A stretch of DNA of 64,000 nucleotides from Jaminaea rosea (lineage: Eukaryota > Basidiomycota > Exobasidiomycetes > Microstromatales). The notes under the pieces are model-generated. The model was not told the origin of the DNA, made no database searches, and saw nothing but the letters and a program-made list of their open reading frames with translations. This document shows, piece after piece, positions 42,562 through 51,547 of the stretch. Position 1 is the first letter of the stretch. Each line of letters starts with the position of its first letter. Made by a program: the position numbers and the translations under genes. The stretch spans positions 1,364,001 to 1,428,000 of the forward strand of contig NW_020289977.1 of the NCBI RefSeq assembly GCF_003144245.1. The letters run 5' to 3'.

Positions 42562-44206
42562 CGCGGGCGAGTGGTGGGAGCGAGGGGGTTGTGAGTGGGA
42601 GCGAGTGAGTGTGACGCCCGCAGCTCAGGCGGTGATGGAGGAGCAGAGAGGTAGGAGGGGAATGATGGCAAGGAGGGAAGGAGGGTGTCCGATTGATGAA
42701 GGGGAAAAGAGATGAGGGAGAGGAGTCAAGATGCGTCTTCTGCTATACCTGGTTGCTCTCGTGTCTCACAGAGCGATGCGGGGATGCATTGCGTGCGTGC
42801 GTCCAACACAACTCAAAAGCTCTCTTGCTTGCATCTGCGCTTTTCTCGGCAACCATATGCCCCTCCGAAACAGAGACAGGAGCTTCGAGGGGAGGGGCCC
42901 GCGAGCCCCTCTCTTGTGATGACGGCCGCCGTTTGTTTGCTTGCTTGTCTGCGCTCGGTCTCACTCTATCGCTGCGCGCTTTGGTCTCGCCTTGGCGTGG
43001 TCTGACCCAGCCCTTCATAACAATCGGGTGAGGAGAGAGTGAGAGGGTGAGACAAGACGAAGAGAGAGCAGAGCGCAGAGCGAAAGGCTAGCGGCGTCGT
43101 GCGTGGCCTTGCCCCGCAATCAATCAATCAAGGTCGCTTGCCAGGCCAGAGCAGGCGAGCGAGCAGGCGGGCAAGCGGGCAAGCGGGCAAGCAGTCCAGT
43201 CGCCGGCCGCGGCCGCCCATGCAGCTCGAGCCATTTTCTGGCGAGGGTGGGTGTCATGCGATGCGAAGCGCTGCTGAGCAGGCCTTGACACCTTGAACTT
43301 GAGCTCAAACGAGAATAGCTCATGGCGAGCGGCGAGCGAAGACAAAGGGCAGAAAGTTGGGTAGCTAGCGTGAGAGCGTGCACCGAGGTAGCAGCTAGAG
43401 AGAGCATCCACTCTCATTCCTTTTCGCAGGCCATCCTTGCGCAGACGCAGAAGCAGACGTACAAGCAGCCACACCTTGATGCGCCTAGCTTACCGCGGCC
43501 TGTCCTCGACTCGGCAGTCGAGCGTACCGGATTACGGAAACAGTAGAGTGCGCCCGTGACCCCACACTCAGTTACTGATCCAAAACCGGGTCAACCGCGC
43601 TCGGCAACCACTCCTTCTCATCCTCGTTGCCCTCATCGTCCTCGATGGTCGGCTGGCCGGCTGGCCGGCTCGCCACTATGGATCGAAATTCCCCCCCTTC
43701 TCGCACTCCGGGCCCTCAATGACAATTACGCTTTGGTCCCCCGCGTACCCGCGCACGCACGCACACACGCACAGCCAGGGAAGCTCCGGACAGGGGCTCG
43801 TTGCATGGCACACGGAAGGGCACGGCACGGCATGGCGTGGCGCTCGTTGCCTGGCAATCTGGATGATGGTTTTTGTGCGACATGAAGTTGAGTTTAGACC
43901 AGACCAGACAAAAGAAGGTGGTGGTAGGTGGACAGAGAGGGGGGCTGGCTATATCGATCGAAGTAAGGACACAGAGATGGGGGCGAGCCGAGGCGAGAGG
44001 CGAGAATGAAACGAGTGGAAGGCGAGGGTCGGCGTGTAGAGGAACAAGGTCGAGGGTGAAGGCGCGAGGCGAGAGCGTGGAGCGCTCCGCCGAAACGATG
44101 AAGTCGAAGAATATACTGACTGAAGATGACGGGTCGATCGAGAACGGAAAACCTTGTGTGTCCATGCTGCGCTGCGTTGGCGTGGCGCCGCGCGTGCCGC
44201 CACGCT
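42562..44206. other. Long intergenic region upstream of the exo-glucanase
   Basis: About 1.6 kb between minus-strand genes. It has a GCAAGCGG-type repeat at 43151-43193, a few G/A-rich runs and no accepted gene. It probably contains the glucanase promoter and the 3' region of the next gene. Confidence 0.5.
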
Positions 44207-46147
44207 CTACTCCTGGTTGCGCACCTGCAACGCGCCCCTCTGCTGATGGTGGGACGGCTCATCCTCGTAGTTGGGTGAGCTCCCTTCCTGCGGCGATGGG
44301 TCGCTGAACACGTCCGGGCCGAGCAGGTTGGCTGACTCGCCGTTGCCACCCTGATGCGGGTTGGACATGGGCGCATTGCCATTTCCGCTGCCGTCGCTGG
44401 ACTGTCCGCCGTAGACGTTGTCGCTGTAGCCGCCCTGCCCACCATCGCGCTGTGCGAGCCCCGCAGCCACGCTCGCAGCGAAGGGCATGCCCTCCCCATC
44501 CATGGCGCCGAGGTGGTTCGCTGAGCCGTACCCACCGCCGTTGCCGTATGCGCCATTGCCGTAACCGCCGTTGCCGTATCCTTGCCCGCCCTGACTGCTC
44601 ATCCCACCACTCCACCCCGTGTTTTGCGCATACATCTCCGGATGGCTCCCAGCGCTGAACGCTCCGTCGTGCCCGCCCGACGTTGGGCCACCGTTGTAGT
44701 AGTTGCTAGGCTCGGCATCGTAGTACTGCTGCGCGGCATTGTGGTCGTGCTGACTGCCATAATAGCCGCCGTACGCGCCCGCAGCTGCTCCACCAGCAGC
44801 AGCAGCCCCCGCTGGACCCCACGCGCCCATCCCTGCCATCCCCGGCTGACCTGTTCCAGCAGACATGGTCGAGGGAGCATACTCGTTGCCGTAGTTGCTG
44901 TAATAGCCGTGATTGCTCGCTGCAGACGTCGGGTCTTCGACCATCTCCGGGTCATCGTCATCGTCAAAGGGCGTGCGCGTCGTAGCCGCCGCTGCGCCAG
45001 CCGCTGCGACGACGTCGGCGTCCATCTGCTGGTTCTTGCGACGACGCCAGAAGAACCATACGAGTCCGGCGATGATAAGGGCGGCGACGATGCCTACCGC
45101 GGCGAATGTGCCACCTACAGCGCCATTGTTGTCGAAGAAGCTCGATGAGCCGGAACCGTTGGAGCCATTGAGCTCTCCGTTTTGTGGGCGGGAGGTCGAG
45201 GTGAGGGTTACGGCCGATCCGCCCGGTGCGGTGGCTTGGACGACGGAAGTGACGACGACGGGCGTGTCGGCGCCATTGCTGTTGTTGTTGTTGTTGTTGT
45301 TGTTGCTTGTTTGCGGCGCCGCTGTGCTGGTTGGGGTCGTCGTTGCCGTAGACGTGACGGGGGCGGCGGTAGATGTCTGCGCGGCGCGAGGAGTGGGAGG
45401 GGCGAGAGGTGCGAGTGCGAGTACGAGAGGTCAGTACACATCCTCGCTGCCGGCACAAGGCTACCAGTGAATGGAGAGATGGACCCCGCCGCGCGCGCAA
45501 CACCAACCCGAGAAGAAGAAGAAGAGAAGGAAGTTGAAGAGGTTGTGGGACTCACGCGAGTGCTGTATGCGTGCGCGAATCAGGGGGCGGAGTCAGCTAC
45601 GGGCGAGGCAGCGCGGGGAGCTCGCGCAATGCTCACGTATCAGAGGACGTGGAAGTGTCTGTGCGCGCGAGATGGAGGGAGGGGGCAGAGTAAGCGCAAA
45701 GGTCGAGGATGCGCTCGACCAGAGGGTCTCGCCCGCGCGCTCACCTGAGGTCCGAGAAGTGGTAGTCGGCGAGGTGGTATCCGAAGTGGACGAGGAAGTC
45801 GTCGACGAGGTGATAGACGTCGAAGTATCCGAAGTCGTCGTTGTTTGACGTGTAGTAGTGGGCGTTGTCGAGGACATGGTATTGGTGGTCGTGTCGCGCG
45901 TAGGGGAGGACATGGAGTCAGAAGAGGAGGAGGACCGGGATGATGAAGATGAATCGCTCCCGCTGCCGCCGATGGAGACGCCAATGGGGCCTAGGCCGAT
46001 GCTTAGGCCGTCGTTGCCGCTGTTTGAGCTGCTAATGGTGGAAGACGATGACGAGGGGCGGCTCGATTGTGATGACGAGGTCGCAGAGGATGAGGAAGAG
46101 GAGAAGGAGGACGAAGAAGGCGCCGACGTCGACGAAGCCGAGGACAT
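44207..46147 (-). CDS. Single-pass membrane protein with Ser/Thr-rich ectodomain (Mid2/Msb2-like layout)
   Basis: Exons are 46147..45745, 45658..45637 (22 nt), 45562..45556 (7 nt) and 45376..44207, 533 residues. The two tiny exons are needed to keep the frame between TTTSRTS and TSTAAPVTSTA. The ectodomain (1-230) is almost all Ser and Thr with an Asn9 run, suited to O-mannosylation. The transmembrane helix is at about 232-254 (FAAVGIVAALIIAGLVWFFW), then a stop-transfer WRRRKNQQ and a 275-residue cytosolic tail rich in Gly, Tyr, Asn and Gln with Gly-Asn-Gly-Gly-Tyr repeats. This layout is that of fungal wall-stress sensors or signalling mucins, but that is analogy, not homology. No signal peptide is seen at the first ATG; a missing upstream exon, or the helix acting as signal anchor, are options. 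Confidence 0.68.
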
Positions 46148-46753
46148 CGTCAACAGCCTAGCCTAGCAGAACGACGACGCAGGGCAGGGCAGCGCAGCGC
46201 AGCGAGCGCAGCGAACGCAGGCGGTGACGGCTCGACGAGAGAAGTCCGCGCCAGGCGCACGAGCAGAGAGCGCAAGTTCGACGCCGCCGTTTCCCCCGAC
46301 GTCGAAACCGCGCGGGCGAGGCGGCGAGGGGCGAGGGGCGAGGCGAGAGGCAAAATTGGACCAGCCACCAAGCGTGGCGCCGGTATGAAAGAGTGAGGTG
46401 CGTGAAGAGGTGATGATGATGAAGCAACAATGAAGAGATGAAATTGAAAGATGGAAAGATGGACGGGCGGGGGGCCCTTTTCTTCGCAATCGCAACGAGA
46501 AGAAAAGGCACGACCGACAGCGGCAACGAGTGCGGCCGGCAGATAACCCTTGCTTCAATCTGCGAGCGAGTCGAGCGAGGGCTGGGTGGCGGCCAGCGGG
46601 AGCGGCCAGCCAGGCACTGCCCGCAGAGCGCACGAAATGACGAACAGACCAACGAGCGAGCAAGGGTGGTGCAAGCGCGCATGAAGCTCTGCTCTCGCCA
46701 ATCAAGTGGCCGGGCGATCGCCGGGTGTGCGGCGACCACAAAGACCCCGCAAC
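46148..46753. promoter_or_regulatory. Intergenic, promoter of the Ser/Thr-rich membrane protein
   Basis: 606 bp between minus-strand genes, with pyrimidine-rich stretches on the minus strand and GGCGA/GCAGC short repeats. An upstream exon of the membrane protein gene could lie here, but I see no signal-peptide-like frame. Confidence 0.45.
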
Positions 46754-49462
46754 TCAACGCAACGCAACGCGAAGAAGCAAAAGATGATACGGTACGGTGC
46801 GGTACGGCGGGACGCTGCGCAAAAACTCACCATGCTCCATGCTGGCGGTCCCCGGCAAGAGACTGAGATCGTCGTCCTTGATCTTTGATTGTGGGAGAGG
46901 GACCGCATGCCCCGAGGGAATGGATTGGGATTGGGGCTGCTGCTGGTTGTCCTGTTCCTTCGTCGGTGCCGTATTGTTGGAGGGAAGAGCGATCGACGTT
47001 GCATTATTTGCAGGAGAAGGTGTGGTGCTGTTTTGAGGGGAGGTGGTGGTGTTGTTGTTGATCGGAGGCGGAGGCAGAGGCGCGGAGAGGCTGTCGTTCT
47101 TCGCTGGAGAGGGAGGGGGAAGGGGGGTCAAGCCGGCGGTCGTCGTGTTCTTGGCCACAGTGGTGTCATTCTTGGAGGAAGGGGACGCAGAGCTGGTATC
47201 GTTCTTCGCTGGAGGAGCGGCGATGGTAGCATTCTTCGCAGGAGCCGCCGAGTCCTCATGGTTCGGCCCTGGCTTATCCGCATCCGCGACGTCGGTCACA
47301 TTCTTGTCCACCGGACCAATGGCGGCCTTGTCCTTGTCAAACGAATCTCCGCCGCCGCCGCCGCCGCCGCCGCCGCCCTTGAGGATCGGTCGATCAGGAA
47401 GCGTCGTGACGTTTGCGACTGCCTGCGTCGCATTCTTGCCCTCGTCCCCCGCGCTCAGGGCTTCCTTCGAACCAGCGACAGGAAGCTCGTGATACGAGGT
47501 GTGGTTTAAATGCTTCTCATCAGCCGCAGCCGCAGCTGTACCATCGTTCATCTTTAGCCTGACAGGCCCGGAGACTGCCGTCGTATTGCTGAAGTCCCCC
47601 GCCCCCTCCCCTACAGTGGAAGCATTGCTACTCCCCGCCTTGTCCATCCCCGTCTCCGTCTGCGGCGCCTGCGCGGGTAGGAGGGTGATACGACTATCGT
47701 CCCCGCCGTTGTCGAGCTTCGGAGGCGAGGAGATGGGATCGCTCTTGTTGGCCGAAGTCGCGCTCGCACTCGCAGGAAGCTTCGTGGCGTTGCTGCTCCC
47801 AGCCTTGTCCACCTCGGGCAATAGCGGCAGAGTTGTGCTGTTGGCCACGACCGGCTTTGCGTCCTGCTTGTCGATCTTGCTCGGCGTGACGGAATCGCTC
47901 TTCGTCGGCGTCGTGTCCAGCGGCGAGGCGTTACTGCTGCCTGCGGTTGGAGTATCCACGCTGGAATTGGAGGGTACAGGCAGGCGGAGGGGTAGAGATG
48001 TATGGTTGCTGGACTTGTCGATGCTGGAGGGAGGAAGTGAATTCTCCGTCGTGTTGGCCGTATTGTCCACCTCGAGGGGATCTGCCACTGTGCTGTTTCC
48101 CGCCTTGTCTGGTAATAAGTGCGAATTCGAGCTCGTTGGTCGTGATGACGTGAGGTCGGTACGATTGCCTTCAACCGCGCCTAGGATCTCGTCTGAGCTA
48201 GACGGCGAATGCGGCGTCGAGGACTCGCTGACGTTGCCCGTCTTTGGAAGAGGGACCGCTGTACTGTTCCCTGCTTGGTCTTCTTGCAGCGAGACGGTCG
48301 TAATTGATGTCGAGTTGGTCGGGAGAGGTATATTTGTGCTGTTGGTGTGACCCTGACCCTCAGGATGCGATGGTGACGCTGTCGAGTGCTCGGCCTTAGC
48401 GAGAGGAAGAGGAAGAGGCGCTGCCTTGCTGCTACCAGCTGCGTCCTGCGAGCCTGACTGCGCCGGACGGTTGGCTCCACTCGTAGTCGTATTCGTAGAC
48501 GGCGTCGACGCTGAGTCGGTGTCGTTGAGAGGCAGAGGGAGAGGTGTGGCGGGACTGCTCCCTGCCTGATCCTGCTGCGACGAGTTTGACGTCGACTTCG
48601 AGGTTGAGCTAAAGGATGGCTGTTTGGTAGGCGAAAGAGGCGTCCTGCTCCTGTCGTTGTCGTCGCCTAGGTGTTTGAGCTTGTCAGGCAAAGAATCGCT
48701 GCCGTTGGAGGGCTTAGCAAGAGGATGAGGTAAAGGCGCCGCTTTACTGCTACCAGCTTCGTCCTGCGAGATGGGCTGCGATGTGTGGGTGTCGTTGCCC
48801 CCACTCGTACTCGCAGATGGCCAGGAGCCGGTGCCGTTGAGGAGGGGCAGAGGGAGAGGAACGGCCGGACTACTCCCTGCCTTATCTGGCTCCGTGTCGT
48901 TGAGAGGAACGGCTGGACTGCTTCCAGCTGTATCCGGGATGGATGTGCGGTTAGTCGAATGGGGCGACGAGGGCGTCGGAGATGCTTTGATGGTGCTATT
49001 CGAAGAGGTCGAGCTGTTGGACTTGTTGCTGCGCCCTGGTTCGTCGCCTGGCCACTTGGAAGGCGAGAGGGGTAGGACCTTTGTGTCGTTGAGCAGAGGT
49101 GTAGAATTGTCGAGCGGACGTTGTTTTTGCTCAGATTTGGAGGGGGACGATGAGTCGGCGTGAGTCGAAGATGGAGAGGCTGCAGAATGCGCGGCGGCGG
49201 CGTGGCTCGATGAAGTGGTGTCGTTGCTGCTGCTGCTGCTGCTGCTGCTACTGCCTTTGCCGTCTAGCGGGTGATGGGGGAGGGGGAGCTTTGTGTCACT
49301 CGCAGCGATGGAGGAATTCTTGTCTGGTTCTCCGTCGTGGAGGATAGGATGGGAAGAAGGCGAAGGCAAAGTAGACGAGATCTCAGCCTCAGCTTGATTA
49401 GCAGCATCAGCTGCGCGACTTTGCCGCGTATCAAGGAAGCGAAAGCGAGAGCGCAGCAACAT
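46754..49462 (-). CDS. Asn/Ser/Thr/Pro-rich repeat protein, candidate secreted glycoprotein
   Basis: One open frame of 902 residues. It is built of low-complexity sequence with dozens of N-x-S/T sequons and Pro-Leu-Pro-Leu stretches. Ten degenerate units share D-x-A-G-[SN]-S-x-A, for example PDKAGSSPAVPLPLPL, QDEAGSSKAAPLPHPLAK and VDKAGSSNATKLP, spread from about residue 180 to 640. A Gly10 run lies near 700. A splice donor (GTGAGT) occurs at about 46837-46832 on the minus strand after ASMEHG, so the last 20-odd residues may not be real. The start ATG has no hydrophobic signal sequence behind it; since the sequons only matter in the secretory pathway, an upstream signal exon is likely missing. 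The closest familiar idea is a fungal surface repeat protein (repellent- or mucin-like), but no homology is claimed. Confidence 0.6.
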   Translation of the reverse strand: MLLRSRFRFLDTRQSRAADAANQAEAEISSTLPSPSSHPILHDGEPDKNSSIAASDTKLPLPHHPLDGKGSSSSSSSSSNDTTSSSHAAAAHSAASPSSTHADSSSPSKSEQKQRPLDNSTPLLNDTKVLPLSPSKWPGDEPGRSNKSNSSTSSNSTIKASPTPSSPHSTNRTSIPDTAGSSPAVPLNDTEPDKAGSSPAVPLPLPLLNGTGSWPSASTSGGNDTHTSQPISQDEAGSSKAAPLPHPLAKPSNGSDSLPDKLKHLGDDNDRSRTPLSPTKQPSFSSTSKSTSNSSQQDQAGSSPATPLPLPLNDTDSASTPSTNTTTSGANRPAQSGSQDAAGSSKAAPLPLPLAKAEHSTASPSHPEGQGHTNSTNIPLPTNSTSITTVSLQEDQAGNSTAVPLPKTGNVSESSTPHSPSSSDEILGAVEGNRTDLTSSRPTSSNSHLLPDKAGNSTVADPLEVDNTANTTENSLPPSSIDKSSNHTSLPLRLPVPSNSSVDTPTAGSSNASPLDTTPTKSDSVTPSKIDKQDAKPVVANSTTLPLLPEVDKAGSSNATKLPASASATSANKSDPISSPPKLDNGGDDSRITLLPAQAPQTETGMDKAGSSNASTVGEGAGDFSNTTAVSGPVRLKMNDGTAAAAADEKHLNHTSYHELPVAGSKEALSAGDEGKNATQAVANVTTLPDRPILKGGGGGGGGGGDSFDKDKAAIGPVDKNVTDVADADKPGPNHEDSAAPAKNATIAAPPAKNDTSSASPSSKNDTTVAKNTTTAGLTPLPPPSPAKNDSLSAPLPPPPINNNTTTSPQNSTTPSPANNATSIALPSNNTAPTKEQDNQQQPQSQSIPSGHAVPLPQSKIKDDDLSLLPGTASMEHGEFLRSVPPYRTVPYHLLLLRVALR

Positions 49463-50175
49463 CGCGGCACCAAGCGGGACGGCGGCAAAGTTGAGGACTT
49501 GTGGGAGAGCAGAGAGGAGAGAATAGCGAGCGCAAAAGACTGGGCCTCCAGGCCTCTCGAAACTGGCGGAGGATGCGGCGTGTAATGGGCTTCAGGGCAG
49601 GCAAGTGAGCGAACGGGCAAGCAAGCAAGCAAGGCGTCTGGTAAACAATTCCGTCGTCAGGGCAGGGCGAGTGGAGAATGTCATCTGTCCTGGGTGCACG
49701 GGGCGCAAAAGGTCATCTCATCGCATCGCATTATGACCCACTGTCATGCTCTCAATGATGCTGTGCAACGGTGTCACCATTGGTCGTGAGGATGGGGATG
49801 GGGATGGTCAATGCGTGCTTGGTTGCGTGTGGAGAAACACAAGCTCCTGCGAGAGTGACGAGGCCGCGTCGTGTGCCCTGGCGTCAGGCTCTCTCACTCG
49901 CCCTCGCGCAGGCCGCACGGGGCGGACGGCCAGTCTGGACTCTGGGCGAGGCGCCCGTCCGCCTGCCTGCCGCCGCCACTTGGCAGCCGCGAGCCAATGG
50001 AGCGCCCACTCAACCCAACACCTCGCCGCCGCCGCCGCCGCTTCTCTCTCTCTCTTTCCTTTCTCTCCATCCGCCAAGAGTCAGTTCGAGACTCCATTCA
50101 ACGCGAGTCCCCTTATCGCTTCATCACACGCGCACAAACACATACACAAAGCTACTTCGACCGACGACGCCGATC
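49463..50175. promoter_or_regulatory. Divergent promoter of the repeat protein and the RRM protein
   Basis: 713 bp. A (GCC)n run and a CT-rich tract (about 50021-50070) lie 100-150 bp before the RRM protein ATG, and a GCAAGCAAGC repeat lies at about 49615-49631. No gene is accepted here. Confidence 0.5.
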
Positions 50176-51413
50176 ATGTCCGCAGACGCTGCCGCCGCCG
50201 CTCCCGCCCAGGAGGGCCACAAGGTGAGCCAAGGTGGCGTTGTCGCGACCGGCGTGCACTGACAGACGCCGCTTTCCATCACCCGCCCCTCGTCCAGGTC
50301 TTTGCTGGTGAGTAGCGCAGAGAGAGCAGCGAGCTTCTGCTATCCCACCCTCACACGCTCTCCTCTCCCGCCCCGCCCACCGCGCCGCCAGGCAACCTCG
50401 CCTTTGCCACGACCGAAGCCGACATCAAGGCCATCTTCGCCGAGGCTGGCGTGGTGTGAGCATAGAAGCACGCAGCGTGCGATCTCATGACGCAGCGCTG
50501 ACCTTGATCCTTCTCTTCCCCCGCCAGCAACGACGTCCAAATCATCACTCGCGGCACCCGTTCGCTCGGATACTGCTTCATCACGTACCCCACGGCAGCC
50601 GAAGCCGAGGCGGCCGTCTCCAAGCTCAACAAGAAGGTCGTAGCCGGCCGCGAGATCAACGTCGAGATCGCCAAGCCGCAGGAGGAGCTCGAGGCCACGC
50701 GCGAGGCAAAGGCGGCCGCTCGCAAGGAGAAGGCTGCGGCCAAGAAGGCCAAGCAACAGGAAGCCAAGGCTGCAGCTGCTGCCAACGCTCCAGCAGAGGG
50801 TGAAGAGGGAGCTGCGACGACGACGAAGAAGACAGGTCGTACCCGCAAGCCTCGCGCACGTAAGGCGCGCACCGACGAGGGGGAGGAGCCGGACAACGTC
50901 GACGCCGCCGCCGCCGCTAACGGGGAGGGTGGTGAGAAGAAGTCGTCGACGCGCTCACGCAAGCCCAAGACCAAGGCCGCCGTCGTCAATGGCGAAGTCG
51001 AAGCCGTTGACGGTACAGCTGCTGCCACCTCTGCCAAGAAGACGGCTCGCCAGCCGCGCGGTCCCAAGGGTGCTCCGGAGGGCGAAGCGTCCAAGACTCT
51101 CCTCTTCGTAGCCAATCTCTCCTTTGAAGTCGACGACGCCTCTCTTCGCTCCGCCTTTGTGGAGCTGGGCGGTCCTGAGCCCAAGAGCACGCACGTTGTC
51201 CGTCGTCGCTTTGGAGCGCGTAGGAGCAAAGGATTCGGGTTCGTCGACTTTAGTGGGGAGGAGGAGCAGAAGAAGGCTCTGGAGGTCGTGCAGGGCAAGG
51301 AGTGGCTGGGAAGGCAGTTGAGCTTGAAGGTGGCTATTCAGGGGAGCAAGGAGGAGGCGGAGAAGGAGGCAAAGGATGAGGCGGACAAGGCTGAGAGCGC
51401 TGGTGCGGCCTGA
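50176..51413 (+). CDS. RNA-binding protein with two RRM domains
   Basis: Exons are 50176..50223, 50298..50307 (10 nt), 50392..50455 and 50528..51413, 335 residues. RRM1 (about 17-95) has RNP2 VFAGNLAF and RNP1 RSLGYCFITY. RNP2 is spelled by the 10-nt exon together with the next one, so that exon must be real. RRM2 (about 230-310) has RNP2 LLFVANLSF and RNP1 RSKGFGFVDF. The linker is Lys/Ala/Arg-rich with several basic clusters (TRKPRARKARTD, TRSRKPKTKA) of AT-hook-like or nuclear-targeting type. The layout resembles small nuclear/nucleolar two-RRM proteins of fungi (for example Rnp24-like), but the target RNA is unknown. It is convergent with the next gene, 134 bp apart. Confidence 0.88.
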
Positions 51414-51547
51414 GAGGGCGGTGAAGGGGAGGGATGATGAGTCACTCGAAGAGAGGGGGAGGGGGCGATGCGTAGGATGCAGATGCTTCATATATTCGTA
51501 CTCTAATGGGAAGTAAGTGGGAGACATCCTCATCCTCAACGTGATCC

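Noticed and set aside
43719-44556. Several 90-220-codon frames around the 3' end of the membrane protein gene
   Set aside because: These are alternate frames of a Gly/Tyr/Asn-rich coding tail or of GC-rich spacer.
46158-46757. 199-codon minus-strand frame between the two surface-type genes
   Set aside because: Its composition follows the pyrimidine-rich promoter; there is no signal peptide or sequence similarity to support an exon.
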